Positions 13,084 through 25,010 of a DNA stretch of 64,000 nucleotides are shown here, in pieces. The translations under genes were made by a program, and so were the position numbers. Each line of letters starts with the position of its first letter. Within the stretch, counting starts at the first letter, position 1. Source of the stretch: Albula goreensis (Eukaryota > Chordata > Actinopteri > Albuliformes > Albulidae); contig CM040758.1 of NCBI GenBank assembly GCA_022829145.1, positions 14,840,628-14,904,627 on the forward strand, written 5' to 3'. The notes under the pieces are model-generated. The model worked only from the letters and a program-made list of their open reading frames with translations. It was not told the DNA's origin and did no database searches.

Positions 13084-13100
13084 AAAAAAAAAAAAAAAAA
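13084..13100. repeat. Poly-A run (17 bases)
   Basis: Seventeen consecutive A residues. The run could be a retroposon tail, but no recognisable retroposon body lies directly upstream. Confidence 0.9.
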
Positions 13101-14199
13101 CTGTGTTATTGACTACACTATTTGGTTTCTTTGTGAAATAAACTAATCAGTTAGAAAGAATCCAATAGCTATAATAATATACACCAATAACATGTAGCCT
13201 ACCTTCAACAAGGTAATGTGATTATGCAGCATCAAGTCAGCCTAACAAAATGAATGAAACGATCCTCATTTTCCTTACTGAAGAGCATTAGCAAGGCAGC
13301 CAGCTTGAAGCGACTAAAATGAGATTTCCCCCATATTCTATTTGTATCTGATCTTTTCATTGTGGTCTAACAGCAGATAGTCACATGGAATCTGATTCTG
13401 TTCAAATCTGAGTTGGACCGCTTTCATGTGTAGAGTGGAACCTGGAACTGCATTTGTCAGATTTTATTTGTAGAAAAATGATTGCATTATGCATTTCCCA
13501 TTTGCCCACACATCAAAATGTTTTTCACATTAAAGTCATAAAGAGTGTTCACGGTGAGTTAACTCTTGTCAGAGTTATTTTAACACTAGGCATTTTGCTA
13601 GAGTCGACTGTTGAATTAACTATTAATCCTCTAGTTTTGTAGTACTATATGATTTACTAGCCTTTAAATGTTAATAATTACACTTGCTATCATAATATGG
13701 ATTCTGTTGCATGCTGAAGAAAATTATATTCTTAATAAACATGTGACAAGATGAGTGGTATTACAATGTAGCGTTTCTGTTGAATGTCTTAGTGATAACT
13801 GTAAAGCCCCATTTGATTGCCTCGCCATATCTTATCTACTCTTCTGTGTGAGGGAGCCATACTATAATTCAGCTTATTTCATTTTTTAAATGTTAAAAGA
13901 TTATGGAGACTTGTATCCCAAGTTTTGGCCTGAGATATGGTGACATTTGTGACAAAGTGTTGTTCTGTATGAATCAATCTGACACTATCAGGTAATTACT
14001 ATGCAAATCAGGGCCCTTATTTCTCAGCTGTGTTTTATAATGTGAAATTATCCTGCAGAACTGAGTCTGTGTTTCAGAGGCTGGCGTGTCTCCAGAACAA
14101 ATGAATACTTCCAAGCGCAGATGTTGAAGCTGTTTTATTTTTATTACAGTTTTTTTGTGCTTGATAATAAAATGAGAATAAAAAGCCTCTTACAAAATA

Positions 14200-14430
14200 A
14201 TCATTCAAATGAGAGCGATAAATTAGGTTGGCTTGTCGAGTTTGTCGCTGAGGTGAATTACAGACTGGTATGAGCCATAAAATGCACCTTTATCCGCCAG
14301 TTTCATTTTAACACAAGCGCAATTAGCATGCAGATTCCTGAATGGGTTTTATTCAAGTGCCTTCCCTGAATAATGACACATGATATATATCTGAACAGGA
14401 GCAGCTGAGTTATAAATGGGTTTGTCAACT
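14200..14430. promoter_or_regulatory. Candidate conserved non-coding stretch upstream of exon 14769
   Basis: The stretch is free of simple repeats and mixes AT-rich homeodomain-type cores (CAATTAGC, TAATGACA, TAAATTAGG) with GC-containing words (CCGCCAGTTTCATTTTAAC, CACAAGCGCAATTAGCATG). This texture is common in vertebrate conserved non-coding elements. Conservation cannot be tested here, so this is a low-confidence call from composition alone. Confidence 0.25.
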
Positions 14431-14768
14431 GGAAAATATGAAAAGTATCTCAAAACAAAGCTTTGTATTTAGTATTGAATGGGGTGACAAATGTCAAAAA
14501 AGAGGATTCATTGTTGCAGCACGTAAAGGAAGAGCTCATGTTCTTTTCCAGGTTCCTGTCTTACATTTTGACAGATTTCAAGCAGGTGACAAGTCCCTCC
14601 ATTCATGCGTCTGATCTGGCAATCCCTTTCAGAGAAGAGAGGGAGAAAGTGCTGCTCTATAACTTTATTACAGTTTTTCCCTAACTCCTGGGTTATCAGA
14701 GCTATGTCTTTTTCCCTTATTGCATGTTCCCACTGTGAAAGTCACTGCTCCTCTTTCTTTCTGTTCAG

Positions 14769-14935
14769 CTGCAGACAGAAGCTGTACTTAGAGAATCTGC
14801 CCAACACCAGCATCATAATTCCCTTTCACAACGAGGGCTGGTCTACCCTGCTGCGGACAGTGCACAGCATTGCGCACCGCACGCCTGACCACCTCATTGC
14901 CGAGATCATCCTCGTAGATGACTTCAGTGACAGAG
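14769..14935 (+). CDS. galntl6: GALNTL6-like polypeptide GalNAc-transferase, internal coding exon (N-terminal GT-A catalytic core)
   Basis: Exon of 167 bp. It begins with the third base of an Asn codon shared with the exon at 7962-8100, then encodes [40 protein letters not shown] and [15 protein letters not shown]. It ends after one base of the next codon, which is Glu in relatives. The acceptor is CTTTCTTTCTGTTCAG; a second in-frame-breaking AG five bases on is not used. The donor is [17 protein letters not shown](G/A)W and LVDDFSD are hallmark blocks of the glycosyltransferase family 2/27 nucleotide-binding half. The conserved Cys forms a disulfide in family structures. The metal-binding DxH motif and the rest of the domain, including the ricin-type lectin domain, would lie on later exons. 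Sequence is intact with no lesion. Confidence 0.93.
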
Positions 14936-15639
14936 GTAGGCACTGTTTTAGTTTCCTGATGTACAGATTGAGGATTTGAGAAGCATGTCTTTTCCCTCCT
15001 GCCACTGTTCCTGGGTCAGTGGGTATCGGAATGACATGGATATCTGCGTAGGAAGCGGACCCTCCCCATTCTGCCTCTGCATCAATGAGTATTGTGCATA
15101 CCACAAATCAAAAATGACTTGTTTCATGAGTTCAATGTCTAAATCATTTAACCATTCTGAAATACCATTTAACTTTGTTTGTTCAACACCATACTTCATT
15201 ACATCCTCAATTAAGGTTTCCTAGAACATTTTTACAACATCATCTTTAAACCAACATTGTATGGAGCTTGATGTCAAGCAAATAAAGTGGATGAACAAGT
15301 AATATAGAATTGAGAAGTTATAAACAGTCAAAATTGTTTAATAGTCAGAAATGTTAAACACATGAAATGGGTCCATTTTTCCCCTAATGTGAGATAGCAG
15401 TTTGAGAGAGTGATTCCTCCACACACTGCTCTTGGATTAGTGGGTGCTTGATTGCTACAGTCCCATCTCAATGATTTTATTTCCCCACTGACTCACTGTG
15501 GTATATTGTACATGGAGTGTCCTCGCAGCTCCTTTGTCAAGTCTTGTCTCTTTGCTTCAGTTGTTTGACTCTTGGAAGAACTAAATAGATCCACATTTGG
15601 TGCCCCGCCATTGACCAGTCAGATCCTATCCACCATCTC

Positions 15640-15890
15640 CTCCCCCGCAATGCCCGGACAAATCTCAGTGGAATCACAGGCCACTGACCCCAGAGCAGCC
15701 GAAAGCCTCCATCCACAGGCTGCTCCTGTAGTCACTTCAATTATGCATTTGCATTTGCAATCCGTTCTCCCCTCTACTGACTGGCTGGAGCACCAGGCCA
15801 AGATGAGAGAACGTCCTGCAGCTGAATTAGTGCCTCTCTCTCATTTACATTCTCTGCTCCAGGAGGTCATTGTGCATGGATTATGAATGT
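15640..15890. promoter_or_regulatory. Candidate intronic regulatory stretch with overlapping POU octamers
   Basis: The core at 15741-15760 reads TTATGCATTTGCATTTGCAA and contains a perfect octamer ATTTGCAT (15747-15754) overlapping further ATGCAT/TTTGCA half-sites, as recognised by POU-domain factors. The surrounding 250 bp is GC-richer than the rest of the intron and contains no simple repeat. Position in the first kilobase of the intron suits an enhancer. This is inference from motif content only. Confidence 0.25.
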
Positions 15891-16270
15891 CATGTATGTT
15901 ATGAGGCCACATGGCTAGGGTCAGCAGTTAATGTATGACTACTTTTTGGTAGAAAAGGGAGGAGAGGGAGAAACGGCTGTAAGTGAACCACAAATAGAGA
16001 AACATAGTCATAACTATCAAAGGAAGTCATGCTGTGTTCTTGGTTTTCTCAGTTCCTGTGGGAATGGAGTTTGGTAAAGAGCCAGTAGATTTAGTTGAGG
16101 ATATTTGTTTCCATCGAGGTAGACTCCTTGTGAAGGAGGCTATCACCTTGTGATGTGCAACCCTGAGATGGTCATGTGATGTGTAGGGGGGTAGCAGATG
16201 GTCACTGCTGATGCAGCAGGGCCAAAATATATCTGTTACATTGAGTGCCAAGTCTCTGCGAGAGGAACCT

Positions 16271-16325
16271 CTGTGTGTGTCTGTGTGTTTTGAAAATATG
16301 TTTGTTTGTGTTTGTGTGTGTCTGC
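16271..16325. repeat. Imperfect TG/TTTG-rich simple repeat
   Basis: TG units are interspersed with TTTG units over about 55 bp. This is imperfect slippage DNA. Confidence 0.75.
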
Positions 16326-19300
16326 AAGTAACTCGCTGTATTTTAAAGGTTTAAATGTAGGTCAGTGTGCAACCCCAAACATCCGTACATCTCCATAGGA
16401 ATCTGAGTACAGAGTAATAATCTCACTTGTCTCCTCATGGACTTTTCTCAGCTTTGACAGTTTCTGCTGGCTGCTAGATGGTGTTATGAAGCACAGCGTT
16501 GTGTTAATGGGTTATATGAGGGTATCAAATGGATGTTAGTGACTGTGGGTGAAAATGAGATGAGGGGAATTGAGAATACCTGGTTTGTGTGTGTTAAAAG
16601 AACAAAGGTTTCTGAGCTAAATTTAGTGCAGACAGTTGTGGTCAATACCATTCTTCAGCTTTTGCATTCTCCCATAGCATTGGAATGAGATCATTGTTTT
16701 GTAGCAGGGCAAGGAATGAGAAATAATAGAAAAACATTGTAGGACCATTAGTGATATTATATAGTATAATTTTTACTATTCATACTTTTTACTTTTAGGT
16801 GAATGGGCACTCATAACTAAAACACACTTGCTTCCCATATTTATTTTCTAGACATCTTGGTAGAAGTAAACAGGAGGTTGACATCTCTAAAGCCTAATAC
16901 TACAGGAATATGCACGAGCAGTAACTAAGGGTAGTAAATACTTTTAAACTTGAGACCTCAAAGCATATAATCATTGGGTCTGTTTAAAATTCTGCTATTA
17001 GTTGCAATCAAAAAGTTGTGTGCATTCACATGTCCTCCTGTGGAACGTGTCCCTCTGAGGGTCCAAACAGCCAGCAACCAACCCACATCAGTAACAACTT
17101 TAAAGAGGCTGTGAGACAGCTGATCCAGAGCAGTAATACCCAGCATTAGAGGAGGACAAAGCTTAACCTGCTGACTGACAGCCTGAAACAGCCTCATTAC
17201 TCTGTGACACAGCAGAAATCCTGGGAGTCCAGATCTGTCACTCATTTCCCTGTGACGGGACGCACACAACGCCTTTCATTACTGAGGACTGTGGGAGGGA
17301 GCTGACTGACAGGGCCTTATTGCTTCAAGCCCACAACACTGACAAGAACCAACAAGCATAAGGTAGAAATGGAATAAAATGCTAATTGGATTCTTATATA
17401 CAAAGAAATGTTAACTTTGTAACCACAATTCTCAGTAGATATGGGTTTTTCTGTAGGACTCTTTGATGAAGAAGTTTCTTGTGAAAGAAACTTAGGTGTA
17501 CAAGTTACTTGTAAATTTGATGGTTTGAATGGACCCTCCTTTTTCAGTTTCTGAAAATGTGAAGAATCACCACAGAAAAGCTTTATTGAATGAGTAATTT
17601 AGATGTAAAATGGCTGTTGACATCTCAATATGTCATATTGAAGTCAGCAATGAAGTTAAAGCCAGTCAGTCATTTGTATGTAGTTTTCATTTGTCCAATT
17701 CTAATTATTGAAATGAAGCCAATGCATATTGTATACTCTTATTACCCTGTATAATTAGAAAGTCCCTCCAAAGATTTCATGGAGATTCATTGGAAAACCT
17801 TTTTTTTGTCTAAAAATTGACATGGGTTTTTGAAACAACATTTAAGTCACTCTCGAAGCTTTCATTCTAGGATGAATTAAACAACATAGAAAATCATTAT
17901 AGGGTTTTAATTGTGGTTACATTTCTGAAAACCATTTATGGAATGGATTAAAGATACTGAAAGGTATGAAAAGTCAAGTTGAAAGAAAAATATAATGAAA
18001 AAGCAAAAAGACAAGGAAAAATTAAATACTTCTTCTGCTTCAGATTAAAGTGTGGTGTAAAATTGGTCACAGAAACTAAATAACACAGAAAACTTTTATC
18101 CCCTCTTGGTTCGGGACAGTCCTCTGTAATAGTGAGGTATGGCTGTGTCCAGGGAACAGGAATGTCCCTGTGATTACCTCCGATGGCCTTGAGGTTGCAT
18201 TGACCCACAGATGGAGTCAGGTACACGGTTACACACTGCAGCCCCGGGCCCCTGACTCCTGTTGGGAGCGGCTCTGTGAACATTAGTTTGCACTCAGCCG
18301 CTGTGACCAGTCATTCATTTACACTCCAGCAGCCTCCTCACAGCAGTGAATGAGCCTTGAGCAGTTCCACTTTGGGCCCCTTCTCTGTGACCTTTTAAAA
18401 AGTCACAAAGGACCCTGCTGTGGCATCGGCCTGGCCCGGCCGTGGTTACCCAGTGCGTGAGTGACTGAAAGGTTGCGTTCAGTGACAGCTGGGATGCTCA
18501 CTCTGGCCTTGTGCACTGAGGACACCAGACAGAGGAGGAAACTCTGAGGGAGAGCTATCATATCCTCTGTTAAGGTCTACCCCAGCTATGAGTACCCCCT
18601 GGATTTTCAAAGGATAAATCTGTCCTCATCAACTTGGAGGACATTATAGTTTTCATCTGGTGGTGTATTTGTTCACTTCATTAGTTTTAAAAAGGTGAAT
18701 TTCGGAACAATTGAAATAAGCTCATTATTACTTTGTAGTTATAAATAAGTTTAATAATATAAAAGGGAAGTTTAGGTGACAACCTGAATAACTTTTAAGA
18801 ACAAAAATGGTTACTTGATATTTTAAAACTTGGAATTCAATGTGTTTGGAGACACTATATATAGAAATAGAAAATCAGTGTGCCTTTGATGTCTGCATCG
18901 GCATTTTGAGGCACTAGATAGAACCTTCATAAAAAAGTCCCAAATGGTAGCTTAATGATAGTCCCTAATGATAGTGAGGGAGCATTGTTCAGTTAACAAA
19001 ACATGTTTTGCACACAGTTAAATGCCTTTTTACACAGTAGTGTGTTTCATAAATGAAGAATACGAAAAATGTAATCTTTAAATAGCTCAGAACTTCATAT
19101 TCAGTGTGTCTGGCTTGTCCCCGGTGAAAAACACACTCAAAGGCTGTGGCCTCGTCAGCTCATACCACACGTCTCAGTCAGCACCAAGCAGAGAACTGAG
19201 ACTCAGCTCAAATCCTCTTAAGAGCTCTCTGTAATTAAAGACGGCATAATTGTGAGGATCCTCCTTCCTCTCACAGAAAGTGACATGGGCAGAATGGAAG

Positions 19301-20149
19301 GCGGCTTTTTAATTTGTACAGGAAGTCATTTCCCGTATAAAAACCTTTATTCAGCAGGATGTTCTGTAATGTCTTTAGGCGACATCTAAGGTAGTGCTAT
19401 GATAATGTCATAGAAAATGAAATTCAGAGAAAATGAGTCAATATTCCAAGATGTTTTAAATTTGTAATGGTCACTTGCCAAACTTAGAATGACATTTACA
19501 ACGGCACAGTTAAAATGTAATTTATTTCTTGAAAAAGAATTTACTTTTATGCTACATTTGATGTGTCTTTCGAAGAAGAGTGGTGTTGCACGGTAAATTG
19601 GTGATAATGTTTGAGAGAACAGCTGTACATAGTTTTATATAAATCCATGGTAGAATGAAGTTGTAAATGGATTAAAAATAGCTCAAGGGGCTGGCTTCTC
19701 CTGTCAAGGCACTGTTCCAATGAGCAGTGGATATAATTTGGAATCATACATTGGAAGAAAAAGTGGAAAAGCTTTTAAAAGAATTGGAAGCAGTGATTTA
19801 ATCAAACATGAGGCAAATGAACCCTATAGTTGTCTAACATTGTTTAAATGAGGAAGTCCACTTTCACATGTTATTCTAAATCATTTTGCCCAGGTAAATA
19901 AATCAAGGTGAGAATAATCCATTGTCTAATGATTACTGTACTACAGAAGGGTCCTTATGTAGCCTAAATACAGCTGTCAAAATAAAAGTTCTCTACAGCA
20001 AAAATCAATAACTGTCAGCCACCAAAAGGTAGATTCATTATTTTACTGACTGATTTTGCAGATGTTTTGCATACATTCAGGCTTATATTGTATAATACTT
20101 TATTTTACTTTTTTTGGTGTGTGTAGGTCAAGTTGCAAGTGCATTTAAA

Positions 20150-20202
20150 GTGTGCGTACGTGCATGTGTGCATGCAAGTGTGTGTGTGTGTGTGTTTATG
20201 TG
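20150..20202. repeat. (TG)n microsatellite with TGCA interruptions
   Basis: A pure GT run at 20178-20194 is preceded by TGCATGTG-type interruptions. Alternating purine-pyrimidine sequence of this type can adopt Z-DNA. Confidence 0.85.
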
Positions 20203-20654
20203 TCTTGGATCATGCATTTTATTTGCATACTCTTATGGCTGTTGTTTTTATTCCTTGAGTAATGTGAGATTAGTAACACTTCTATAACATAACATATATC
20301 TATAACACATGGAAGAAGTGGGAACTTGCCTGGCTCTGCAGGGTCTTTGCAGAGCTACAGAGGAGCAGTGTGTGCTCTCATGAGCATATTGATTTCACCC
20401 ACCAATTTAAACGGGGATACGGCGGCAATGCCAGCTCCCTGCCTCTGGCACTTTGGGAGTTAAAACACGGCCAACCTCCTCGCCTCGAGTCTCCCTTTAA
20501 CCTTTCTGTTAAACTTTACACACTGCACAGTCTGTCAGGCATACATTACTTATCATATATAAATGACACCTCGCAGCATCCTCACCTTTATAACCTGGCA
20601 GGGACTGTGGGCTCTGTAATGCGTGGTAGGGTCCATTTGACCTTGCTGTGAGTG

Positions 20655-20740
20655 TGGTCTGGATGGGACAGGCATTAAGGCATTGGACTATGGGAGGCCA
20701 GATCTGGGTTTGAGTGTTATCATTCTCGTATCATTCTTGT
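20655..20740 (+). mobile_element. Probable tRNA-derived SINE or tRNA-pseudogene relic
   Basis: The stretch GGCATTAAGGCATTGGACTA, followed by TGGGAGGCCAGATCTGGGTTTGAGTGTT, resembles the body of a tRNA-like retroposon. It has a 'TAAGGCATTGGACT' D-arm/anticodon-arm-like word and a degraded B box (GGGTTTGAGTGTT against GGTTCGANTCC). No good cloverleaf or intact A box is visible, so it is not a functional tRNA. Ends are approximate. Confidence 0.45.
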
Positions 20741-22329
20741 CTATATGCAGCTGTAGAAAAGAATATGTAGAATAGAGAATTAAGGACATATTAAAGTGTG
20801 TCAGAACTTCACGGAGTCATCCATAAGTTATAAGAACAACATGTAGTGCTTTAGCGATAAGAGACACTGTATTGTTTTTGGTGTGATGTATATCTGTATC
20901 TTGGTTTTGAGTTATATGAACTTCTGGAAGTTCAGGTCGAGTTTTGTCAGGGATGTTTGTAAAAAGCCGCAGAATGCTTCATGGACTTTCTCTGCTGAGA
21001 TGTGCACTGATCTGCACCGCTCATTATGCTCTCTTAGTTATTGCTGTTTGTAATTTCATGATGTTCTGCGGAGGTCATTTGTAGAGCAGCTGAACAACAG
21101 CAACCAGATGATTAACTTGGTAAATATAATTGACAAGGAATGAATGCAATTTCCCTATTTGCCCTTTCACATTTTATCTGAAGTGCAGTGGGGATGTACT
21201 CTGCTTGTTTATTTCACATAGACAGACTCTCTATTTACAAAATGAACTTTGATGATAAGCTCTCTTAGCATGTTTGGCATTTAAATTTTATTTGCTTTTT
21301 TTGTTTAAGCTTATCAAAAAATTGCAATTCTCTGGAAGACATGATGTTGGTTCTGCCTGCCCTCACCCTGCACTTTACTGGCTCACACAAAGAATGAGTC
21401 AGAGGAGGACATATCAGATAGCTTGTCCAAGTAAGCTGTGTGTGCCCACATGACTGGTTGCAGTCACTGGTGCCGATTTCACGCCTTCTATCCCTCCCCA
21501 GGTAACTATAAGCCAAAAATGTGTTGTTTCTGTATGATTTCTGGACCCATCCTGCATTGGACATGATCCAGATTCAGTACCAGGCCACATACACTAAAAA
21601 TGTGCTTTAACAGGATTGGCCATTAACAGCCTAACTAGGTTGAACATTTAGTGTGTGGCAGTACTTTTTTCCAGGTATTCTGAACACTTGAAGTATGACC
21701 ATGATAATTAGATATGACAGTTTTCCACCTTTTTAAGGCAGCCATTAACTAGTGATTTCCGGACCTTTCTCATTTTTTCACTGTGCCATTACCCGCGCTG
21801 TCAGATATGTGTCCCTGTCTCCAGGAGAGGAAGCTGACATACTGTGAGCATGCTGATGGAGTCAAATATAGAAACAGGCTGGAAACAGCAGTTTGCATGA
21901 GCAGTCATTTTTGGGTGTGGCTTTTCCAGAGCCCAGAAGAGATCAAATCCCGATTAAGGCAATGATGTTGTGCCTATAGGTGATTTCATAACAGGCAACC
22001 ATAGCCGTAACATCCACAAAATGCTGCCTTTTTAAGTATCTGTCAAATTAATTGAAATATATTGAGGTAACGACTATACAAAAGGTTGAACAGGGGTCCA
22101 AGGATGTATCAGCACTGAAGAGACTTGTGTGTAAACTCCAAAATTGACAAGAAAGGGCAAATAAGGTCCATGAGTCATCTGTATCCAGGAGAAAAATCCA
22201 AGGAGTGAAAAAACTCAACTGAAAAAACCTGGCAAACAGTATGATGTCAGCATAGGCACTGACATTGTTAGCAAAATTACTGAGCAAGTTTCCTGCATTA
22301 TAGTTTCCAAGCCCAATAGCAAACTTTCA

Positions 22330-22900
22330 GAGTTGGTGGGAAACATTTCGGCTCCTTCTGAAAAATAGACATCCCAGTGGAACAAGTTGTGTGTACAGAA
22401 TAAGGAACCTCAGACACCGAAGTTGTTAACATTTCAACAGAAACAAAACTTAAAAAACTGGAGATGACAGGAAAAGTACAGGGGAAAGCCAGAGTTGCTG
22501 AAAACTATGCACAGAAGAAAAACATATGGATCACTGGTATAGCAGATTACATGGAAGGGTAGAGTGCAATCCAAGTTTTTCATGACCTGGCTGCCAAAAA
22601 TACCTGATCTGCCTGAGCGTGTATTAAAATGAAGTGGAATGCCACATTATATCACTACACTCATTTTCTTGCCTAATGCGTGTGCACAGCTATACAGACA
22701 AACTAAAGATCATAATCTTGTGCATGAGACTGTCCAAGTCAGCAGCCCGAGGGTGTTTTTCTCCTGCGCTATTCAGAAGCTTGGAGCTGGGTCTGCAGTA
22801 CTTAAGTTACTAAACAATCTTTCCATCCCAGATCCAATTCTTTGCTTGCCGAAAGGTGTTTACTTCCAGATTTTTTTAATGTGACTATGACTGTCTGAGG
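22330..22900 (+). pseudogene. Possible L1-type LINE ORF1 relic
   Basis: The plus-strand frame near 22447-22560 reads LKKLEMTGKVQGKARVAENY, AQKKNIWITGIADYMEG and then a stop. This echoes the L1/Tx1 ORF1 pattern of a coiled coil followed by a 'N(I/V)RI(V/I)G(I/L)PEGxEG' block at the start of the RNA-binding domain. Further on, a VFFSCAIQKL stretch and a KGVYFQI stretch could be remnants of the ORF1 C-terminal half. Several stops and frame changes are present. The similarity is weak and remembered, so this is tentative. Confidence 0.35.
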
Positions 22901-24589
22901 ACATTACAAGAAATGCAGGGTAAAACATAACTAAAAAATCCTGGGGTCATGTGCGTTTCAGGTCATTGGAAAAAATCCAGCAAACTATAGACTCAGATGT
23001 GGACTAGCCCAATACATTATGAGCCATGGTATCACAGCTATTGCTTGCTGCAACAGATGTCATTAAGGGCCCTTCCTATTATTTTTCATGCCTGAACATT
23101 AAATTCTTGTTTACACTCTATCCATTGTTACACTTAAATGTTTACCTGTCAAAGAACAACTTACTTAATCATTATTAGCATAATTATGATTCATTTTATA
23201 TAAGTAGCTCAGGTTGATTGTTGAAGGGAATGCTTGTATGGAAGATCAAAGTTTATTAGGTTGCCTTTACAAAATTGTTGTTAGTGACAACACAGTCCTA
23301 CAAATACAGCTGCACTTATCAAACTGGGAGAAAATAACATACCATGGATTACAAACTGTTTCTAAACATTATGGTTTGTCTGGTGAATTCATTGCTAATT
23401 ATGTCCACCTGATCATTGGTATGGGGCCACACATGATAGTAGTTTGATAACTATGTTGAGTGAGAGTGAAACTGTCCATGTCAACCTGACAGTGGAGACA
23501 TGGCTGCATGTGACACTTTTGTGTCTTGCCTAAGGGTGGTGCATAGTTGGAGAATGTACATAGTACTGTTGTCGAAAATGTTTGGAAACTACTGAAATAT
23601 GCTTGAGGCAGCTTGAGAACCTGTCTTCATAGTATTGTTTTCACTTAGCGGAAAATAAATTGTCTGAATGAAAATATTTAAACAGCCACAGACACGAAGT
23701 GGACAGGTCTGTTGAGGAGAATGAGGTGACCTTGTGATTTTGATGTGAGTAGCACCTTTCAAATTGAAAACTAATAAATAAGGTGCAAATTGACAGTAGA
23801 GTTTCTGAGATTTATCTCAGAAATTTCCTGCATTGTGTGACAAAAATAAATTAGAAATAAAAGACCAATGCAGAACTTATTTACTGCAGGGATGTTTTCC
23901 TACTCTTTATTTGGTGCCGTGTTACACTGATGTTTGACTGCTTTAAACAGCCTGTAAAATAATTTTTACATCAGCAATGGGGTCTTATTGGACAATTGCT
24001 GCGATGGACTGTCAATGCCCAATGCCGTGTTACTTGGATCACTTACAGCCGAAGCCCAAGGAACCTTTCAAGAGCAAGGTTGGAGTGAACTTGTCTTGGA
24101 GTGAATGAAGCCATTGTGAGTGAATTACAGTGGCACTTCTTCCTATAGCTTTACCTGGCACTGTGTCTGCTCTGGTTCCCTGGTTAGACAGGAAGGTTTA
24201 ATTACAGAGGGCTGTAGGTAATGACTGGAAAACATATACATGATTTAATTAGTCTGAAGAGTATTAACACAAGTAAGTCTGCCTTTGACCATTTCAACTC
24301 CTACATTAATTAAATTAGTCTGTTAGATCAAACAGATTTTATATTTATTAGATTTAAAAATAATCAGAATACACTGGTAATAAAAAACCTATATTGTGGC
24401 ATTAAGAAACGCATGCATTACAATAAGACAATATCATGGTCATACATTAGGCTACATCCAATATTCTACTATTAAACAAAAGCCTAGGATCTATGGGATG
24501 TCATTTCTGATGATGGACTCTTGAGTAAAAATGAATCAGCAGCATTGTTCCTAATGAGAGGGAGCTGCTGAAAGCACAGGCATGGACAC

Positions 24590-25010
24590 ATTCCTTCTGT
24601 AATAATACAGCAATCAGATCATCCACACTGCAGGACTCCGGCCCAGAACAACTCCATCAGCCGGCATTAGAGACCCCCAAACGAGGGCTTTCTTTTTATC
24701 TCCAAATTAGTAGCGATAATCTGAAGGAACAGCAGACTGCAGGCAGATCATCTACAATTATCATATCAGTGCTGCGTATCGATTCCTCTTCTCTGTGAAG
24801 TGTTGGATCAGCTGCCCAAAGACAAAAACAAGCCTTTTCATCTGTCACTTTGTTGCCTCGGCTGATAAAGAATCGGTAGAGATTTCTCTCCATTTAGAAC
24901 AATTGAGCTGCTGCACAATACAAAGCCATTATTGTTCCTGGAGAATGGAAAATCATTTCAGGGGAAAGCTGAGTGCCAAGGTGCCAGAGTGCTTGCGCTC
25001 AATAATCTAT
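24590..25010. promoter_or_regulatory. Candidate conserved non-coding stretch
   Basis: About 400 bp without simple repeats, with moderate GC content. It carries several words typical of developmental enhancers: ATTAGTAGCGATAATC, CTACAATTATC, GCTGATAAAG and GAACAATTGAGCTGC, the last two being GATA-like and SOX-like (ACAAT). No coding potential was recognised. Only cross-species alignment could show whether it is constrained. Confidence 0.2.

Larger units (their letters stand above)
8101..14768 (+). other. Intron between galntl6 exons (6.7 kb)
   Basis: The intron runs from donor GTAAGT to the acceptor CTTTCTTTCTGTTCAG ending at 14768, splitting an Asn codon after two bases. It contains a perfect 11-bp hairpin (10337-10362), a LINE reverse-transcriptase relic (11783-12215), an adjoining TAGCTA-motif segment (12240-12560) and a 17-base poly-A run (13084-13100). 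A candidate conserved stretch at 14200-14430 lies just before the next exon. The remainder shows nothing recognisable. Confidence 0.8.
14936..20140 (+). other. Downstream intron, first part
   Basis: The intron begins with GTAGGC. The next galntl6 exon should start with AG completing Glu, then codons for His-Leu-Lys; I did not find it here. The block holds an octamer-containing stretch at 15640-15890, a TG-rich run at 16271-16325 and a locally GC-richer stretch near 18100-18560. No gene-like open frame was recognised. A 104-codon frame at 15572-15886 opens only with TTG and matches nothing known to me. Confidence 0.7.

Noticed and set aside
15572-15886. 104-codon open frame on the plus strand
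   Set aside because: It opens with TTG rather than ATG, matches no family I know and lies inside the host intron without splice or promoter signals.
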